Below, in pieces: positions 9,400-17,840 of a stretch of DNA of 64,000 nucleotides. The stretch spans positions 3,534,001 to 3,598,000 of the forward strand of contig NZ_CP102246.1 of the NCBI RefSeq assembly GCF_024599795.1. Reading direction: 5' to 3'. The translations under genes were made by a program, and so were the position numbers. How positions within the stretch are numbered: the stretch's first letter is position 1; the number at the start of each line of letters is the position of its first letter. The notes under the pieces are model-generated. The model was not told where the DNA came from and ran no database searches. It saw only the letters and a list, made by a program, of their open reading frames with translations. This stretch comes from Enterobacter cloacae complex sp. R_G8. GTDB taxonomy: Bacteria; Pseudomonadota; Gammaproteobacteria; Enterobacterales; Enterobacteriaceae.

Positions 9400-9873
9400 T
9401 TATTGCAGGCGGAAGAACCGTCGGCTGGACGCAGGAACAAAGAGCAGGCAGAGCACCAGCAGATCTGGCAGTTTTTGCATAAACAGCGAGCGCAGGATCT
9501 CGCGTTTCGATTCGCCCGCGATGCTGAACAGCTCAGGGTAGCCGTAGCCCAGCGAGGCGGCCCACAGATAACCCGCCGCAATCACCTGCGTCAGCAGATA
9601 GATCCAGCGCGCCCAGTTGCGCCCTTTCACCAGCGAAAACGCGCAGTAGATTTCGATAAACACCAGCACAAGGCTGCTGAGGAAAACCAGCGTGAGATTC
9701 CAGGTTTGCACGCTGCGGTGAATAAACTCACCGATGCCGCGCGCCCCCAGGGTGTTGAGGATCATCAGTACATCAAGACAGCGGATCATAATAATAGCGA
9801 GCGCCGCCACCTGCACCAGCGCAGGAACGTTTGGACGAGCGTGCGTAAGACGTGATTTTTTTAATAATCCCAA
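9400..9873 (-). CDS. ybjO: Inner membrane protein YbjO
   Basis: 157-residue integral membrane protein with about four hydrophobic helices, matching E. coli YbjO closely in the region from NVPALVQVAALAIIMIR onwards. The only start with a good ribosome site is TTG at 9871-9873, preceded by AGGGAAG at about 8 bp spacing, so an unusual start codon is called. Function is unknown (DUF2593). It lies between rlmC and the pot operon in the same orientation. Confidence 0.87.
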   Translation of the reverse strand: MGLLKKSRLTHARPNVPALVQVAALAIIMIRCLDVLMILNTLGARGIGEFIHRSVQTWNLTLVFLSSLVLVFIEIYCAFSLVKGRNWARWIYLLTQVIAAGYLWAASLGYGYPELFSIAGESKREILRSLFMQKLPDLLVLCLLFVPASSRRFFRLQ

Positions 9874-9938
9874 TGTTTTACTTCCCTGAAAAACAGTGCC
9901 GCGTCATGCGCGGCACATCACTGGAAATAATAATTCCT

Positions 9939-10784
9939 TCAGCCGCGTCTTGCACGCTGGATATCGCGCACGCGCTGCTTTTCCGCGCGCGCCATCAAAT
10001 ACCAGGCGATAAATCCGACAATTCCGACCACGCCGAGGATAATCGACGCCAGGGCGTTGATCTCCGGGTTCACCCCCATGCGCACGCTGGAGAAGACCAG
10101 CATTGGCAGCGTCGTCGCCCCTGGCCCGGAGACAAAGCTGGCGATCACCAGATCGTCGAGCGACAGGGTAAAGGCCAGCAGCCAGCCGGAGATCACCGCC
10201 GGCATAATCATCGGCAGCGTAATGATGAAAAAGACCTTCACCGGCGTGGCACCGAGATCCATCGCCGCCTCTTCAATGGAGCGATCCAGCTCGCGCAGAC
10301 GCGAGGAGATGACCACCGCCACGTACGCGGTACAGAAGGTCACATGCGCCAGCCAGATGGTGAGCATGCCGCGATCCGCCGGCCAGCCAATGGCATGCGC
10401 CAGTGCCACAAACAGCAGCAGCAGCGACAGCCCGGTGATCACGTCCGGCATCACCAGCGGCGCGGTGATCATAAAGGCAAAGCCGTTCGAACCGCGAAAA
10501 CGTCCGAAGCGCACCATCACCAGCGCGGCGATGGTCCCCAGCACTACGGCCATCGTGGCCGCCAGCGCCGCGATGGTCAGGCTCAGCCCCACCGCGCTCA
10601 TCATCGCATCGTCGTGGAACAGCTCGCTGTACCAGCGCGTCGACCAGCCAGCCCATACGGTGACCAGTTTGGAGCTGTTGAAGGAGTAGATCACCAGCAT
10701 CAGCATCGGCGCATACAGGAAGGTAAAGCCGATCACCAGGATCGCAATTCGCCACGGAGAGCGCACTACCGGTAAGTTGTTCAT
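9939..10784 (-). CDS. potI: Putrescine ABC transporter permease PotI
   Basis: 281-residue inner-membrane permease, second channel subunit of the PotFGHI putrescine importer. It has six hydrophobic segments and the permease EAA loop EEAAMDLGATPVKVFFIITLP. The ATG at 10782-10784 overlaps the potH stop (ATGA), matching the known MNNLPVVRSP N-terminus; a longer upstream reading adds 14 residues inside potH and was rejected. Confidence 0.96.
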   Translation of the reverse strand: MNNLPVVRSPWRIAILVIGFTFLYAPMLMLVIYSFNSSKLVTVWAGWSTRWYSELFHDDAMMSAVGLSLTIAALAATMAVVLGTIAALVMVRFGRFRGSNGFAFMITAPLVMPDVITGLSLLLLFVALAHAIGWPADRGMLTIWLAHVTFCTAYVAVVISSRLRELDRSIEEAAMDLGATPVKVFFIITLPMIMPAVISGWLLAFTLSLDDLVIASFVSGPGATTLPMLVFSSVRMGVNPEINALASIILGVVGIVGFIAWYLMARAEKQRVRDIQRARRG

Positions 10785-11734
10785 CCGTGGTCTCCCATCT
10801 GTTTCTGCTGATGCTTGTGGAACCACATGATCGGCACGATCAGCAGCAGCAACATCACGATAGCCACCGCTGAGGCCACCGGCCAGTCGCGGTTATTGAA
10901 GAACTCCTGCCACAACACGCGGCCAATCATGATGCTGTCCGGGCCGCCGAGCAGTTCCGGGATCACAAACTCCCCCACCGCCGGAATAAACACCAGCATC
11001 GACCCGGCGATAATCCCGCCTTTGGTCAGCGGCACAATCACGCTGAAGAAGGTCTTCAGCGGACGGGCGCCCAGATCCAGCGAGGCTTCCACCAGCGAGT
11101 AGTCGATACGCGTCAGCGCCGTATAGATCGGCAGCACCATAAACGGCAGATAGGCGTACACAATCCCGATATAGACCGCGAGATTGGTATGCAGGATCGT
11201 CAGCGGCTGATCGATAACCCCTAACCACATCAGGAAGTTATTCAGCACCCCGTTATTTTTCAGGATCCCCATCCACGCGTAGACGCGGATCAGGAACGAG
11301 GTCCACGACGGCAGGATCACCAGCAGCAGCAGAATGTTGCGCGTCGAGGGCTTACTGTGCGCCACCGCCCATGCCAGCGGGTAGCCCATCAGCAGACAGC
11401 AGAGCGTGGAGATCGCCGCCACCTGCAGCGACTGCAGATAGGCCTCGAAATAGAGCGGATCCTCCGTCAGCTGCAGGAAGTTGCCAACATTTAGCGTCAG
11501 CGTCAGCTGACCGTCGGCCCAGTCCAGCAGGTTGGTATACGGTGGGATGGCCCGCGCCATTTCCGCCAGGCTTATCTTGAAAACGATCAGGAACGGCAGC
11601 AGGAACAGCAGGATCAGCCAGATATACGGCATGGCGATCACCAGCTTACGGCCGTGGTTCATCTGCATGCGCGCCAGCCAGTGGGCAAAACCGCCCGGTT
11701 TTTTGACGCGGGCTGGCGGTTCAAGTGTACTCAT
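10781..11734 (-). CDS. potH: Putrescine ABC transporter permease PotH
   Basis: 317-residue inner-membrane permease of the putrescine-specific PotFGHI system. A cytoplasmic N-terminal extension precedes the first helix (LVIAMPYIWLILLFLLPF), with further helices and the EAA loop EASLDLGARPLKTFFSVIVP. It heterodimerises with PotI, whose start overlaps its stop by 4 bp; potG ends 10 bp upstream. Confidence 0.96.
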   Translation of the reverse strand: MSTLEPPARVKKPGGFAHWLARMQMNHGRKLVIAMPYIWLILLFLLPFLIVFKISLAEMARAIPPYTNLLDWADGQLTLTLNVGNFLQLTEDPLYFEAYLQSLQVAAISTLCCLLMGYPLAWAVAHSKPSTRNILLLLVILPSWTSFLIRVYAWMGILKNNGVLNNFLMWLGVIDQPLTILHTNLAVYIGIVYAYLPFMVLPIYTALTRIDYSLVEASLDLGARPLKTFFSVIVPLTKGGIIAGSMLVFIPAVGEFVIPELLGGPDSIMIGRVLWQEFFNNRDWPVASAVAIVMLLLLIVPIMWFHKHQQKQMGDHG

Positions 11735-11744
11735 TGGCCGCTCC

Positions 11745-12878
11745 TTAAACCGTCAGCACAACACAACTGTCCGCATCCCAGCACAGACGCACTTCGTCGC
11801 CCCAGGTCGGCAGTCCTTTACGGTAGCGATGTTCGTTTTGCAGCTGGGCGCTGAGCATCTGCCCGCTCTTCAGACGGACATGGTAGATAGAGAGATCGCC
11901 CAGGTAGGCAATGTGCACCACTTCGCCCACGGCAAAGTTAAAGCCATCGGCCGGAGGGTCTTCACAGAGCATGATCTTCTCCGGACGCAGGGCGATATAG
12001 ACCGGCACGTTGTCCACCACGGAGTTATCCGGATCGACCTTCAGCGGATGCTGCAGCCCTGGCGATTCAATGATCAGCCCGTCTTCTTCACGCGCTTTCA
12101 GCAGCCCTTCGAAGACATTCACCGAGCCGATGAACTCCGCGCTGTAACGGGTGGTCGGGTGTTCATAAATCTCTTCCGGCTCGCCAATCTGCACGAACTT
12201 ACCGCGGTTCATGATCGCGATACGCCCGGCCATGGTCATGGCCTCTTCCTGGTCGTGGGTGACCATCACGCAGGTCACGCCCACGCGCTCGAGGATATCC
12301 ACCACTTCGAGCTGCATACGATCGCGCAGTTTTTTATCCAGGGCACCCATCGGCTCATCAAGCAGCAGCAGTTTCGGGCGCTTCGCCAGGCTTCGGGCCA
12401 GCGCCACGCGCTGACGCTGGCCGCCGGAAAGCTGGTGCGGTTTACGCTTCGCGAACTCCTGCATATGGACCAGATTCAGCATCTCGGCCACGCGCGCGGT
12501 GATTTCGGCTTTCGGCAGCTTGTCCTGCTTCAGGCCAAACGCGATGTTCTGCTCCACCGTCATATGCGGGAACAGCGCGTAAGACTGGAACATCATGTTA
12601 ATCGGACGCTGATACGGCGGTACGCTGGAGAGATCCACGCCATCCAGCACAATCTGCCCGGCGGTAGGTTGTTCAAACCCGGCCAGCATACGCAGTAAGG
12701 TTGATTTACCGCAGCCAGACGCCCCGAGAAGGGCAAATATTTCGCCTTTGTAGATAGTCAGGCTGACGTCGTCCACGGCATGCTGGCCATCGAAAGATTT
12801 GGTGAGGTTACGAATTTCAAGTAGCGGGGTCAGCGCTTTACGGACTTTCGCCTGCGGGCGGGGGATCGCGTCATTCAC
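11745..12878 (-). CDS. potG: Putrescine ABC transporter ATPase PotG
   Basis: 377-residue ABC ATPase of the spermidine/putrescine class: Walker A GASGCGKST, Q-loop MFQSYALFPH, signature LSGGQRQRVALARS, Walker B LLLLDEPMGALD, H-loop MVTHDQEEA, and a C-terminal TOBE regulatory domain. The GTG at 12876-12878 is preferred over an ATG 24 bp upstream because it gives the conserved NDAIPRPQAK N-terminus and the 377-residue E. coli length. Confidence 0.94.
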   Translation of the reverse strand: MNDAIPRPQAKVRKALTPLLEIRNLTKSFDGQHAVDDVSLTIYKGEIFALLGASGCGKSTLLRMLAGFEQPTAGQIVLDGVDLSSVPPYQRPINMMFQSYALFPHMTVEQNIAFGLKQDKLPKAEITARVAEMLNLVHMQEFAKRKPHQLSGGQRQRVALARSLAKRPKLLLLDEPMGALDKKLRDRMQLEVVDILERVGVTCVMVTHDQEEAMTMAGRIAIMNRGKFVQIGEPEEIYEHPTTRYSAEFIGSVNVFEGLLKAREEDGLIIESPGLQHPLKVDPDNSVVDNVPVYIALRPEKIMLCEDPPADGFNFAVGEVVHIAYLGDLSIYHVRLKSGQMLSAQLQNEHRYRKGLPTWGDEVRLCWDADSCVVLTV

Positions 12879-12934
12879 GGGGTGTTCTCCGGCATAGATC
12901 AAAACTGGTGCAAACGCACCGTCAGGGTGCGCAT

Positions 12935-13006
12935 CGCCGGGCGGCGCGAACGCTTGCCCGGCCTACGGGTTGTGTCGGCCCGGTAGGCGATAGCGCCACC
13001 GGGCAA
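12935..13006. repeat. BIME-type double REP between potF and potG
   Basis: Two REP-like units in opposite orientation, around GCCGGGCGGC...GCTTGCCCGGCC and GGCCCGGTAGGCG...CGCCACCGGGC, occupy the potF-potG intergenic region. Such elements often stabilise the upstream mRNA; here that would favour the binding protein PotF over the membrane components. Confidence 0.8.
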
Positions 13007-13021
13007 CGTTACCAAACGCCG

Positions 13022-14134
13022 TTATTTCCCGCTTTTCACCTTGGTCCAAGCACGGGTGCGTACACGGTCAATTTTTGGATCCTGAACTTTCAGGGTGAAC
13101 AGTTTGGCAAACACATCCGCTGGCGGATAGATAGCCGGATTTTTACGGATCTCTTCGCTGATAAGTGGCAAAGAGGCCTTGTTACCGTTGGCGTAGTAGA
13201 CATGGTCGCTGATATGGGCAATCACTTCCGGACGCATCAGGTAGTTAAGGAACTGATACGCTTCGTCTTTGTTTTTCGCATCGGCAGGCATGGCGAAGAC
13301 ATCAAAGAAGGCCAGCGCCCCCTCTTTAGGAATGAAGTAGGAGACATTCACGCCGTTTTTCGCCTCTTTCGCACGGTTAGCCGCCTGCCAGACGTCCCCT
13401 GCCCAGCCAATTGCCACGCAGATATCGCCGTTTGCCAGGTCGTTAATGTACTGTGAAGAGTGGAAGTAACGGATATTCGGACGCAGCTTCAGCAGCAGAT
13501 CGGTCGCCGGGCCAGTGTAGTCATCCGCCTTGTTGCTGTTCGGATCTTTGCCGAGATAGTTCAGCACGGTGGCAAAAATCTCTTCCGGGGCATCCAGGAA
13601 GGAGACGCCGCAGCTTTTCAGCTTCGCGAGGTTTTCCGGCTTCAGCACCACGTCCCAGCTGTCCAGCTTGACGTCCGGGCCCAGCGCCGCTTTGACTTTA
13701 TCCACGTTGAAGCCAATACCGGTGGTCGCCCACAGATACGGCATAGCGTATTTGTTCTCCGGGTCATGCTTGGCCACCAGCTTCAGCACTTCCGGATCGA
13801 GGTTTTTCCAGTTTGGTAATTTGCTCTTGTCCAGCGGCTGGAAAACGCCTGCGGTCAGCTGACGCTCAAGGAAACTTGCGGACGGTACCACCAGGTCAAA
13901 ACCGGTGCTGCCTGCCATCAGTTTGCCTTCCAGCACTTCGTTGGAATCGAACACGTCATAGACCACTTTAATGCCGGTCTCTTTTTCAAAATTAGCCACC
14001 GTGTCCGGGGCAATATAGTCAGACCAGTTATAGACATGCAGCGTTTTTTGTTCCGCAGCGAGCGTGCCGGCAGAGACGGCCATCAGAGCACCCGCAACCA
14101 GACCCGATAACCATTTTTTATTCAAGGCGATCAT
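13022..14134 (-). CDS. potF: Putrescine-binding periplasmic protein PotF
   Basis: 370-residue periplasmic binding protein of the spermidine/putrescine family. The signal peptide runs to about residue 26 (SAGTLAAEQK), and the mature protein contains the family start LHVYNWSDYI and the ligand-pocket region VPSASFLERQ. First gene of potFGHI; a 143-bp spacer with a BIME separates it from potG, a layout that usually yields excess binding protein. Confidence 0.96.
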   Translation of the reverse strand: MIALNKKWLSGLVAGALMAVSAGTLAAEQKTLHVYNWSDYIAPDTVANFEKETGIKVVYDVFDSNEVLEGKLMAGSTGFDLVVPSASFLERQLTAGVFQPLDKSKLPNWKNLDPEVLKLVAKHDPENKYAMPYLWATTGIGFNVDKVKAALGPDVKLDSWDVVLKPENLAKLKSCGVSFLDAPEEIFATVLNYLGKDPNSNKADDYTGPATDLLLKLRPNIRYFHSSQYINDLANGDICVAIGWAGDVWQAANRAKEAKNGVNVSYFIPKEGALAFFDVFAMPADAKNKDEAYQFLNYLMRPEVIAHISDHVYYANGNKASLPLISEEIRKNPAIYPPADVFAKLFTLKVQDPKIDRVRTRAWTKVKSGK

Positions 14135-14192
14135 AGTGTTATTCCTTCTGAAAGCTCGTTAACAAACGAACTAAAACTGTGCAATCTGGATA

Positions 14193-14211
14193 TATGCAAA
14201 AATCATGCATA
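14193..14211 (-). promoter_or_regulatory. Inverted repeat upstream of potF
   Basis: TATGCA (14193-14198) and TGCATA (14206-14211) are perfect 6-bp arms with a 7-bp A/T-rich spacer, about 60 bp before the potF ATG. They could be an operator; no known regulator consensus was matched with confidence. Confidence 0.35.
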
Positions 14212-14430
14212 GTTTGTCGCTCTGCTCAAAATAAAAAGAAACCTCTTTACCCGGCAGGATCCGCTCGCTTTTTTAAGCATCGCAAGAATAACTGTAGCCC
14301 GTGTCTCCGGCTATAGCCCAGACGAAAAAACGCCTTTTATCAATTTTTTATGCAGGTTATGTCTACGTGATAAGCCGAAATGGCCTTTGATGAGGTGAAA
14401 AATTCTTTAAAGAAAGGTTAAAAGCAGCAG

Positions 14431-14468
14431 AAAAAATGGCGTTATGCAGCCGCTCTGGCAGCGACTGC
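14431..14468 (-). terminator. Candidate terminator of ybjN
   Basis: On the minus strand GCAGTCGCT pairs with AGCGGCTGC (plus coordinates 14460-14468 and 14446-14454) with one G-U pair. A run of six T follows after about nine bases, so the form is imperfect. Confidence 0.4.
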
Positions 14469-14485
14469 GCAAAAGTCAGACAGGC

Positions 14486-14962
14486 TTAGTGAAGAAAATT
14501 GGGAGATGCATCATTATCCTCTGCATCGTCTTCCGCGCTGTATAGCAAATGATGTGCATTGGCTTCCATCATTACCATCGAAATTTGCTCTTCACTCAAA
14601 CGCATAAACCAGGCGAACTGCTTGAAGGAGAGGCCAGCGCCGGAGAACAAAGACTGGCAAACGACCAGTTTTGGCAGATTATCATCCTGTATATCGAGGA
14701 ATGCTTTCACCGTCAAAGAACTGGCGTTGATCGCAGAGAGGTCAGAGGCCAGCGCCAGCAGCGCAGACGGCTTAACTTCTGCCAGCGCAGAGAAGAGGAT
14801 CACGTCGTTAATGAGATCGATTTTGGCATCAAAAATACCATCGAAATTCTGCATGTGAGGCAGATGCAGCGCCTGGCAGGAATCACATTCAAAGAAGGTG
14901 ATCCCGGCATCATCAAGCCATTGACGTAACGTATCCAGTGTAGGAACGACCTGTAAATCCAT
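14486..14962 (-). CDS. ybjN: YbjN domain protein
   Basis: 158-residue acidic cytosolic protein, same length as E. coli YbjN and conserved in LPHMQNFDGIFDAKIDLI and NLPKLVVCQSL. The fold resembles secretion-chaperone-like domains. In E. coli, altered ybjN dosage affects motility, exopolysaccharide and stress phenotypes, but the molecular role is not established. It follows rimK after a 63-bp gap, in the same direction. Confidence 0.92.
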   Translation of the reverse strand: MDLQVVPTLDTLRQWLDDAGITFFECDSCQALHLPHMQNFDGIFDAKIDLINDVILFSALAEVKPSALLALASDLSAINASSLTVKAFLDIQDDNLPKLVVCQSLFSGAGLSFKQFAWFMRLSEEQISMVMMEANAHHLLYSAEDDAEDNDASPNFLH

Positions 14963-15025
14963 CGCGGTGGAGCCTCTTTAGTAAAAACTTCGCATAGGGT
15001 ACTCAAAAAGTGCGCGGTAATCCAT

Positions 15026-15928
15026 TTAACCACCCGTTTTAAGACAGTAGCCCGGGGTGGCATGACGCTCAATCCATGCGATCATTTTACCTGCAATATC
15101 GACACCGGTGGTTTTTTCTACGCCTTCCAGCCCGGGCGAGGCATTCACTTCCATCACCAGCGGCCCGCGTGTCGCACGCAGAAGATCCACACCCGCCACA
15201 TCCAGCCCCAGCGTTTGCGCGGCCTTTACCGCTATTTCCCGCTCGCGATCGCTGATCGTCGCGACCCGTGCAACGCCCCCACGGTGGAGGTTGGAGCGGA
15301 AGTCACCCTCTTTCGCCTGGCGTTCAATCGCGGCCACCACCTCATCGCCCACGACAAAACAGCGGATGTCGCGCCCTTTGGCTTCTTCGATATACTCCTG
15401 GACCAGGATATGCGCATTCAGGCCGCGAAAGGCGTCAATCACGCTCTCCGCCGCCTGTCGCGTCTCTGCCAATACCACGCCAATGCCCTGCGTGCCTTCC
15501 ACCAGTTTGATGACCAGCGGCGCGCCGCCGACCATGTCGATCAGATCGCTGGTGTCGTCCGGGGAGTGGGCTATTCCGGTGACCGGGAGATCGATACCCT
15601 GGCGGGCAAGCAGTTGCAGCGAACGCAGCTTATCCCGGGCGCGGGAAATGGCGACAGATTCGTTGAGAGGATAGCTGCCCAGCATTTCAAACTGGCGCAG
15701 CGCGGCCGTACCGTAATAGGTGATCTGCGAGCCGATGCGGGGGATCACCGCATCAAAATGCGGTAGCTTGCGGCCTTTGTAATGAATCGAGGAAGCCGCG
15801 GGGTCAATGTTCATATAGCAGGACATCGGGTCGAGGATTTCAACCTGATGTCCGCGTTTTGCCGCCGCTTCTCGCAGGCGTTTGCATGAATAGAGCGTTC
15901 CATCCCGGGACAAAATGGCAATTTTCAC
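15026..15928 (-). CDS. rimK: Ribosomal protein S6 glutamate ligase RimK
   Basis: 300-residue ATP-grasp ligase that adds glutamate residues to the C-terminus of ribosomal protein S6. ATP-grasp features include [18 protein letters not shown], the VQEYIEE segment and the metal-site motif [11 protein letters not shown] near the C-terminus. The start is GTG at 15926-15928, behind an AGAGAGG ribosome site, giving the E. coli length of 300; the ATG 21 bp upstream is less likely. Confidence 0.95.
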   Translation of the reverse strand: MKIAILSRDGTLYSCKRLREAAAKRGHQVEILDPMSCYMNIDPAASSIHYKGRKLPHFDAVIPRIGSQITYYGTAALRQFEMLGSYPLNESVAISRARDKLRSLQLLARQGIDLPVTGIAHSPDDTSDLIDMVGGAPLVIKLVEGTQGIGVVLAETRQAAESVIDAFRGLNAHILVQEYIEEAKGRDIRCFVVGDEVVAAIERQAKEGDFRSNLHRGGVARVATISDREREIAVKAAQTLGLDVAGVDLLRATRGPLVMEVNASPGLEGVEKTTGVDIAGKMIAWIERHATPGYCLKTGG

Positions 15929-15979
15929 CCTGCACCTCTCTAAAGACATGGGAAAAGCCTGCGTATCATACCGAATGGA

Positions 15980-16702
15980 CTATCGCGTCGCCCAGCCCTG
16001 TTTATGCAGATAATCGAGAATAAACGGGCGATTTTCTTTAATGATGGTGCGGCGGATGTGGTCGCTCCAGGTATCGCGGCGGTTATTGCTACCGCGCGTC
16101 ATATAGTAATGCGCCAGCTCTTCATCGTATTGATTCAGAACCTCCTGGTCGACCGGCTGATAGTGGTTTTCATGCACCAGCATCGCCGCAGGCAGACGCG
16201 GCTTGAGATCCGGGTTGTCAGCCGGCCAGCCGAGGCAGAGGCCGAACAGAGGCAGAACGTGTTTCGGCAGCTTCAGCAGTTCGGTTACGCTTTCAATATT
16301 GTTACGCAACCCGCCGATATACACGCCGCCTAATCCCAGTGATTCCGCCGCCGTAAAGGCATTTTGCGCCATCAGCGCGGTATCGACCACGCCCAGCAGC
16401 AGCTGTTCCGCCAGCCCCAGTTCAGCTTCGGGGCAAATTTGCAGGTGGCGGTTAAAGTCAGCGCAGAAGACCCAGAACTCGGCGGCCTGCGCCACATGCT
16501 TCTGGCCGCCCGTGAGCGTCACCAGCTGCTCGCGCATGGCCTTGTCGGTAATGCGAATAATTGAACTGCACTGCAGGAAGCTGGAACTGGAGGTGGCTCT
16601 GGCGCTGTCGATAATGGCTTCACGCTGCGCCTCGGTGATGGGCTCATCGGTGAAGTGGCGGATGGAACGGTGGGAACGGAGCAGGTCAATAGTTGGCGTC
16701 AT
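15980..16702 (-). CDS. nfsA: Oxygen-insensitive NADPH nitroreductase NfsA
   Basis: 240-residue FMN flavoprotein that reduces nitroaromatics and quinones by two electrons using NADPH. FMN-contact residues lie in SHRSIRHFTDEPI and SSSSFLQCSS; a family-typical stretch is GGVYIGGLRNN. The ATG at 16700-16702 gives the 240-residue E. coli length; an upstream ATG would add 26 residues with no matching N-terminus. It leads nfsA-rimK-ybjN; the usual upstream gene ybjC is absent. Confidence 0.95.
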   Translation of the reverse strand: MTPTIDLLRSHRSIRHFTDEPITEAQREAIIDSARATSSSSFLQCSSIIRITDKAMREQLVTLTGGQKHVAQAAEFWVFCADFNRHLQICPEAELGLAEQLLLGVVDTALMAQNAFTAAESLGLGGVYIGGLRNNIESVTELLKLPKHVLPLFGLCLGWPADNPDLKPRLPAAMLVHENHYQPVDQEVLNQYDEELAHYYMTRGSNNRRDTWSDHIRRTIIKENRPFILDYLHKQGWATR

Positions 16703-16778
16703 CGTCTCTCTCTTTGTCTTGCTTAACACATGTGGCAGCCAGTATAGGCAATGATGCACAGCATGTAATTGGCGAAAC

Positions 16779-16815
16779 ATAGCTCAAGGGTATTAAAGCG
16801 ACAGGCGAAACCTAC
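16779..16815 (+). promoter_or_regulatory. OxyR-type binding site upstream of grxA
   Basis: Four tetrads with 7-bp spacers, ATAG-N7-GTAT-N7-ACAG-N7-CTAC, fit the OxyR pattern ATAG-N7-CTAT-N7-ATAG-N7-CTAT. The site ends about 27 bp before a possible -10 (TATACC, 16842-16847) for grxA. OxyR activation of grxA is known in E. coli; the site here is inferred. Confidence 0.65.
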
Positions 16816-16886
16816 TTTTATGACGGCAGGTTATGGTGCACTATACCTGTCATTCGCCGTCAGGCTTGTTTTTTGAGGAGAGAGAA

Positions 16887-17156
16887 ATGTTTGCAGTAAT
16901 TTTTGGTCGTCCGGGATGCCCTTACTGTGTGCGCGCAAAAGAGCTGGCTGAGAAACTGACTGAAGAGCGTGATGACTTTAACTTCCGCTATGTGGATATC
17001 CAGGCCGAAGGCATCACCAAAGCCGATCTGGAAAAAACCGTGGGTAAACCGGTTGAAACCGTACCGCAGATTTTCCTCGATCAGAAACACATTGGCGGCT
17101 GCACTGATTTTGAAGCCTACGCCAAAGAACATCTGGGCCTGTTTGCCGCTCAGTAA
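16887..17156 (+). CDS. grxA: Glutaredoxin 1
   Basis: 89-residue glutaredoxin with the active-site CPYC (Cys11, Cys14), the cis-proline segment ETVPQIF and the glutathione-binding GGCTDFE. It reduces ribonucleotide reductase, PAPS reductase and OxyR itself. The ATG at 16887 follows GAGGAGAG; a longer reading from 16833 lacks support. It is a few residues longer than the 85-residue E. coli protein. The adjacent OxyR-type site fits peroxide induction. Confidence 0.95.
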   Translation: MFAVIFGRPGCPYCVRAKELAEKLTEERDDFNFRYVDIQAEGITKADLEKTVGKPVETVPQIFLDQKHIGGCTDFEAYAKEHLGLFAAQ

Positions 17157-17168
17157 TGTGACGTTAAG

Positions 17169-17195
17169 ACGCCCTCAGCACGAGGGCGTTTTTAT
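17169..17195. terminator. Terminator of grxA, shared with convergent ybjM
   Basis: ACGCCCTC (17169-17176) pairs with GAGGGCGT (17182-17189), followed by TTTTTA. The T-run overlaps the ybjM stop codon, and on the opposite strand the same stem could serve ybjM. Confidence 0.85.
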
Positions 17196-17566
17196 TTGTG
17201 GTGCCTGCGGTGGTTTATCACGCTTTGCACAAATAAAAAGCACAGCGCGCCAAGCGCGCACCAGAACACGGCACTCAGCAGCCACGCCAGCTCCTGCCAG
17301 AAACTTCTCGTCGATACGTACAGTAACCGCATCAGCAGCAGACATAGCGGCGCCGCCAGCATTGCGCCGATAAGCGGCTTGACCACCTCCCCTTTACGGG
17401 AGAGGAAACTGGCTGCCGCACCCGGCAGGGTAAAAAAGAGCAGCCCCAGCTCCGGGTGACCGGCAGCTCTGAACGCTCCTTTCACATTAAAAGCGAGCGA
17501 CATGCACACGACGATAAACAGCAAAAAGCAGCTGATCACCCCCGCCCAGTTCCGTTTAATGTTCAA
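17192..17566 (-). CDS. ybjM: Inner membrane protein YbjM
   Basis: 124-residue membrane protein with about four hydrophobic segments; the block TRSFWQELAWLLSAVFWCALGALCF is shared with E. coli YbjM in pieces such as FWQELAWLLSAVFW. The start is a TTG at 17564-17566 with a strong AGGAGG five bases upstream. Function unknown. It is convergent with grxA and divergent from ybjL. Confidence 0.85.
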   Translation of the reverse strand: MNIKRNWAGVISCFLLFIVVCMSLAFNVKGAFRAAGHPELGLLFFTLPGAAASFLSRKGEVVKPLIGAMLAAPLCLLLMRLLYVSTRSFWQELAWLLSAVFWCALGALCFLFVQSVINHRRHHK

Positions 17567-17840
17567 ACTATCCTCCTGACTTCATCTCTATCAAATACAG
17601 CTTCGTCCAGTGGACGCCCGGTCAGATAAAGCAATGCGGCAATCCTTGCCAAAGCCCGCACAGGGTTATGCGATAATAGGTAGCTGTCAGTAGCTAATAC
17701 GATTAAACTATCGGCCAGCTAATGTTTTAGGGAATAAATCAGGAAACAGGGAGTGTTAGACGCGTTCCCTGACCCAGAAAACAGTAGCCCAAAATGTCCT
17801 TTCATTCAACAACTTACTGGTAAACAAGAAGTTAGCCTCC

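Larger units (their letters stand above)
14135..14485. other. Intergenic region potF-ybjN (351 bp)
   Basis: No gene is visible. The region must hold the leftward potF promoter and the ybjN 3' end. It contains an inverted repeat TATGCA-N7-TGCATA (14193-14211), a small stem TCGTT/AACGA (14156-14169), an imperfect stem CTGTAGCC/GGCTATAG (14292-14316) and the candidate ybjN terminator at 14431-14468. Confidence 0.6.

Noticed and set aside
9852..10775. 307-codon open frame antisense to potI, rich in His, Arg and Gln
   Set aside because: Low-complexity shadow of a membrane protein gene.
14150..14260. Sigma-54 promoter for potF
   Set aside because: A TTGC element is present but no correctly spaced GG/GC pair was found.
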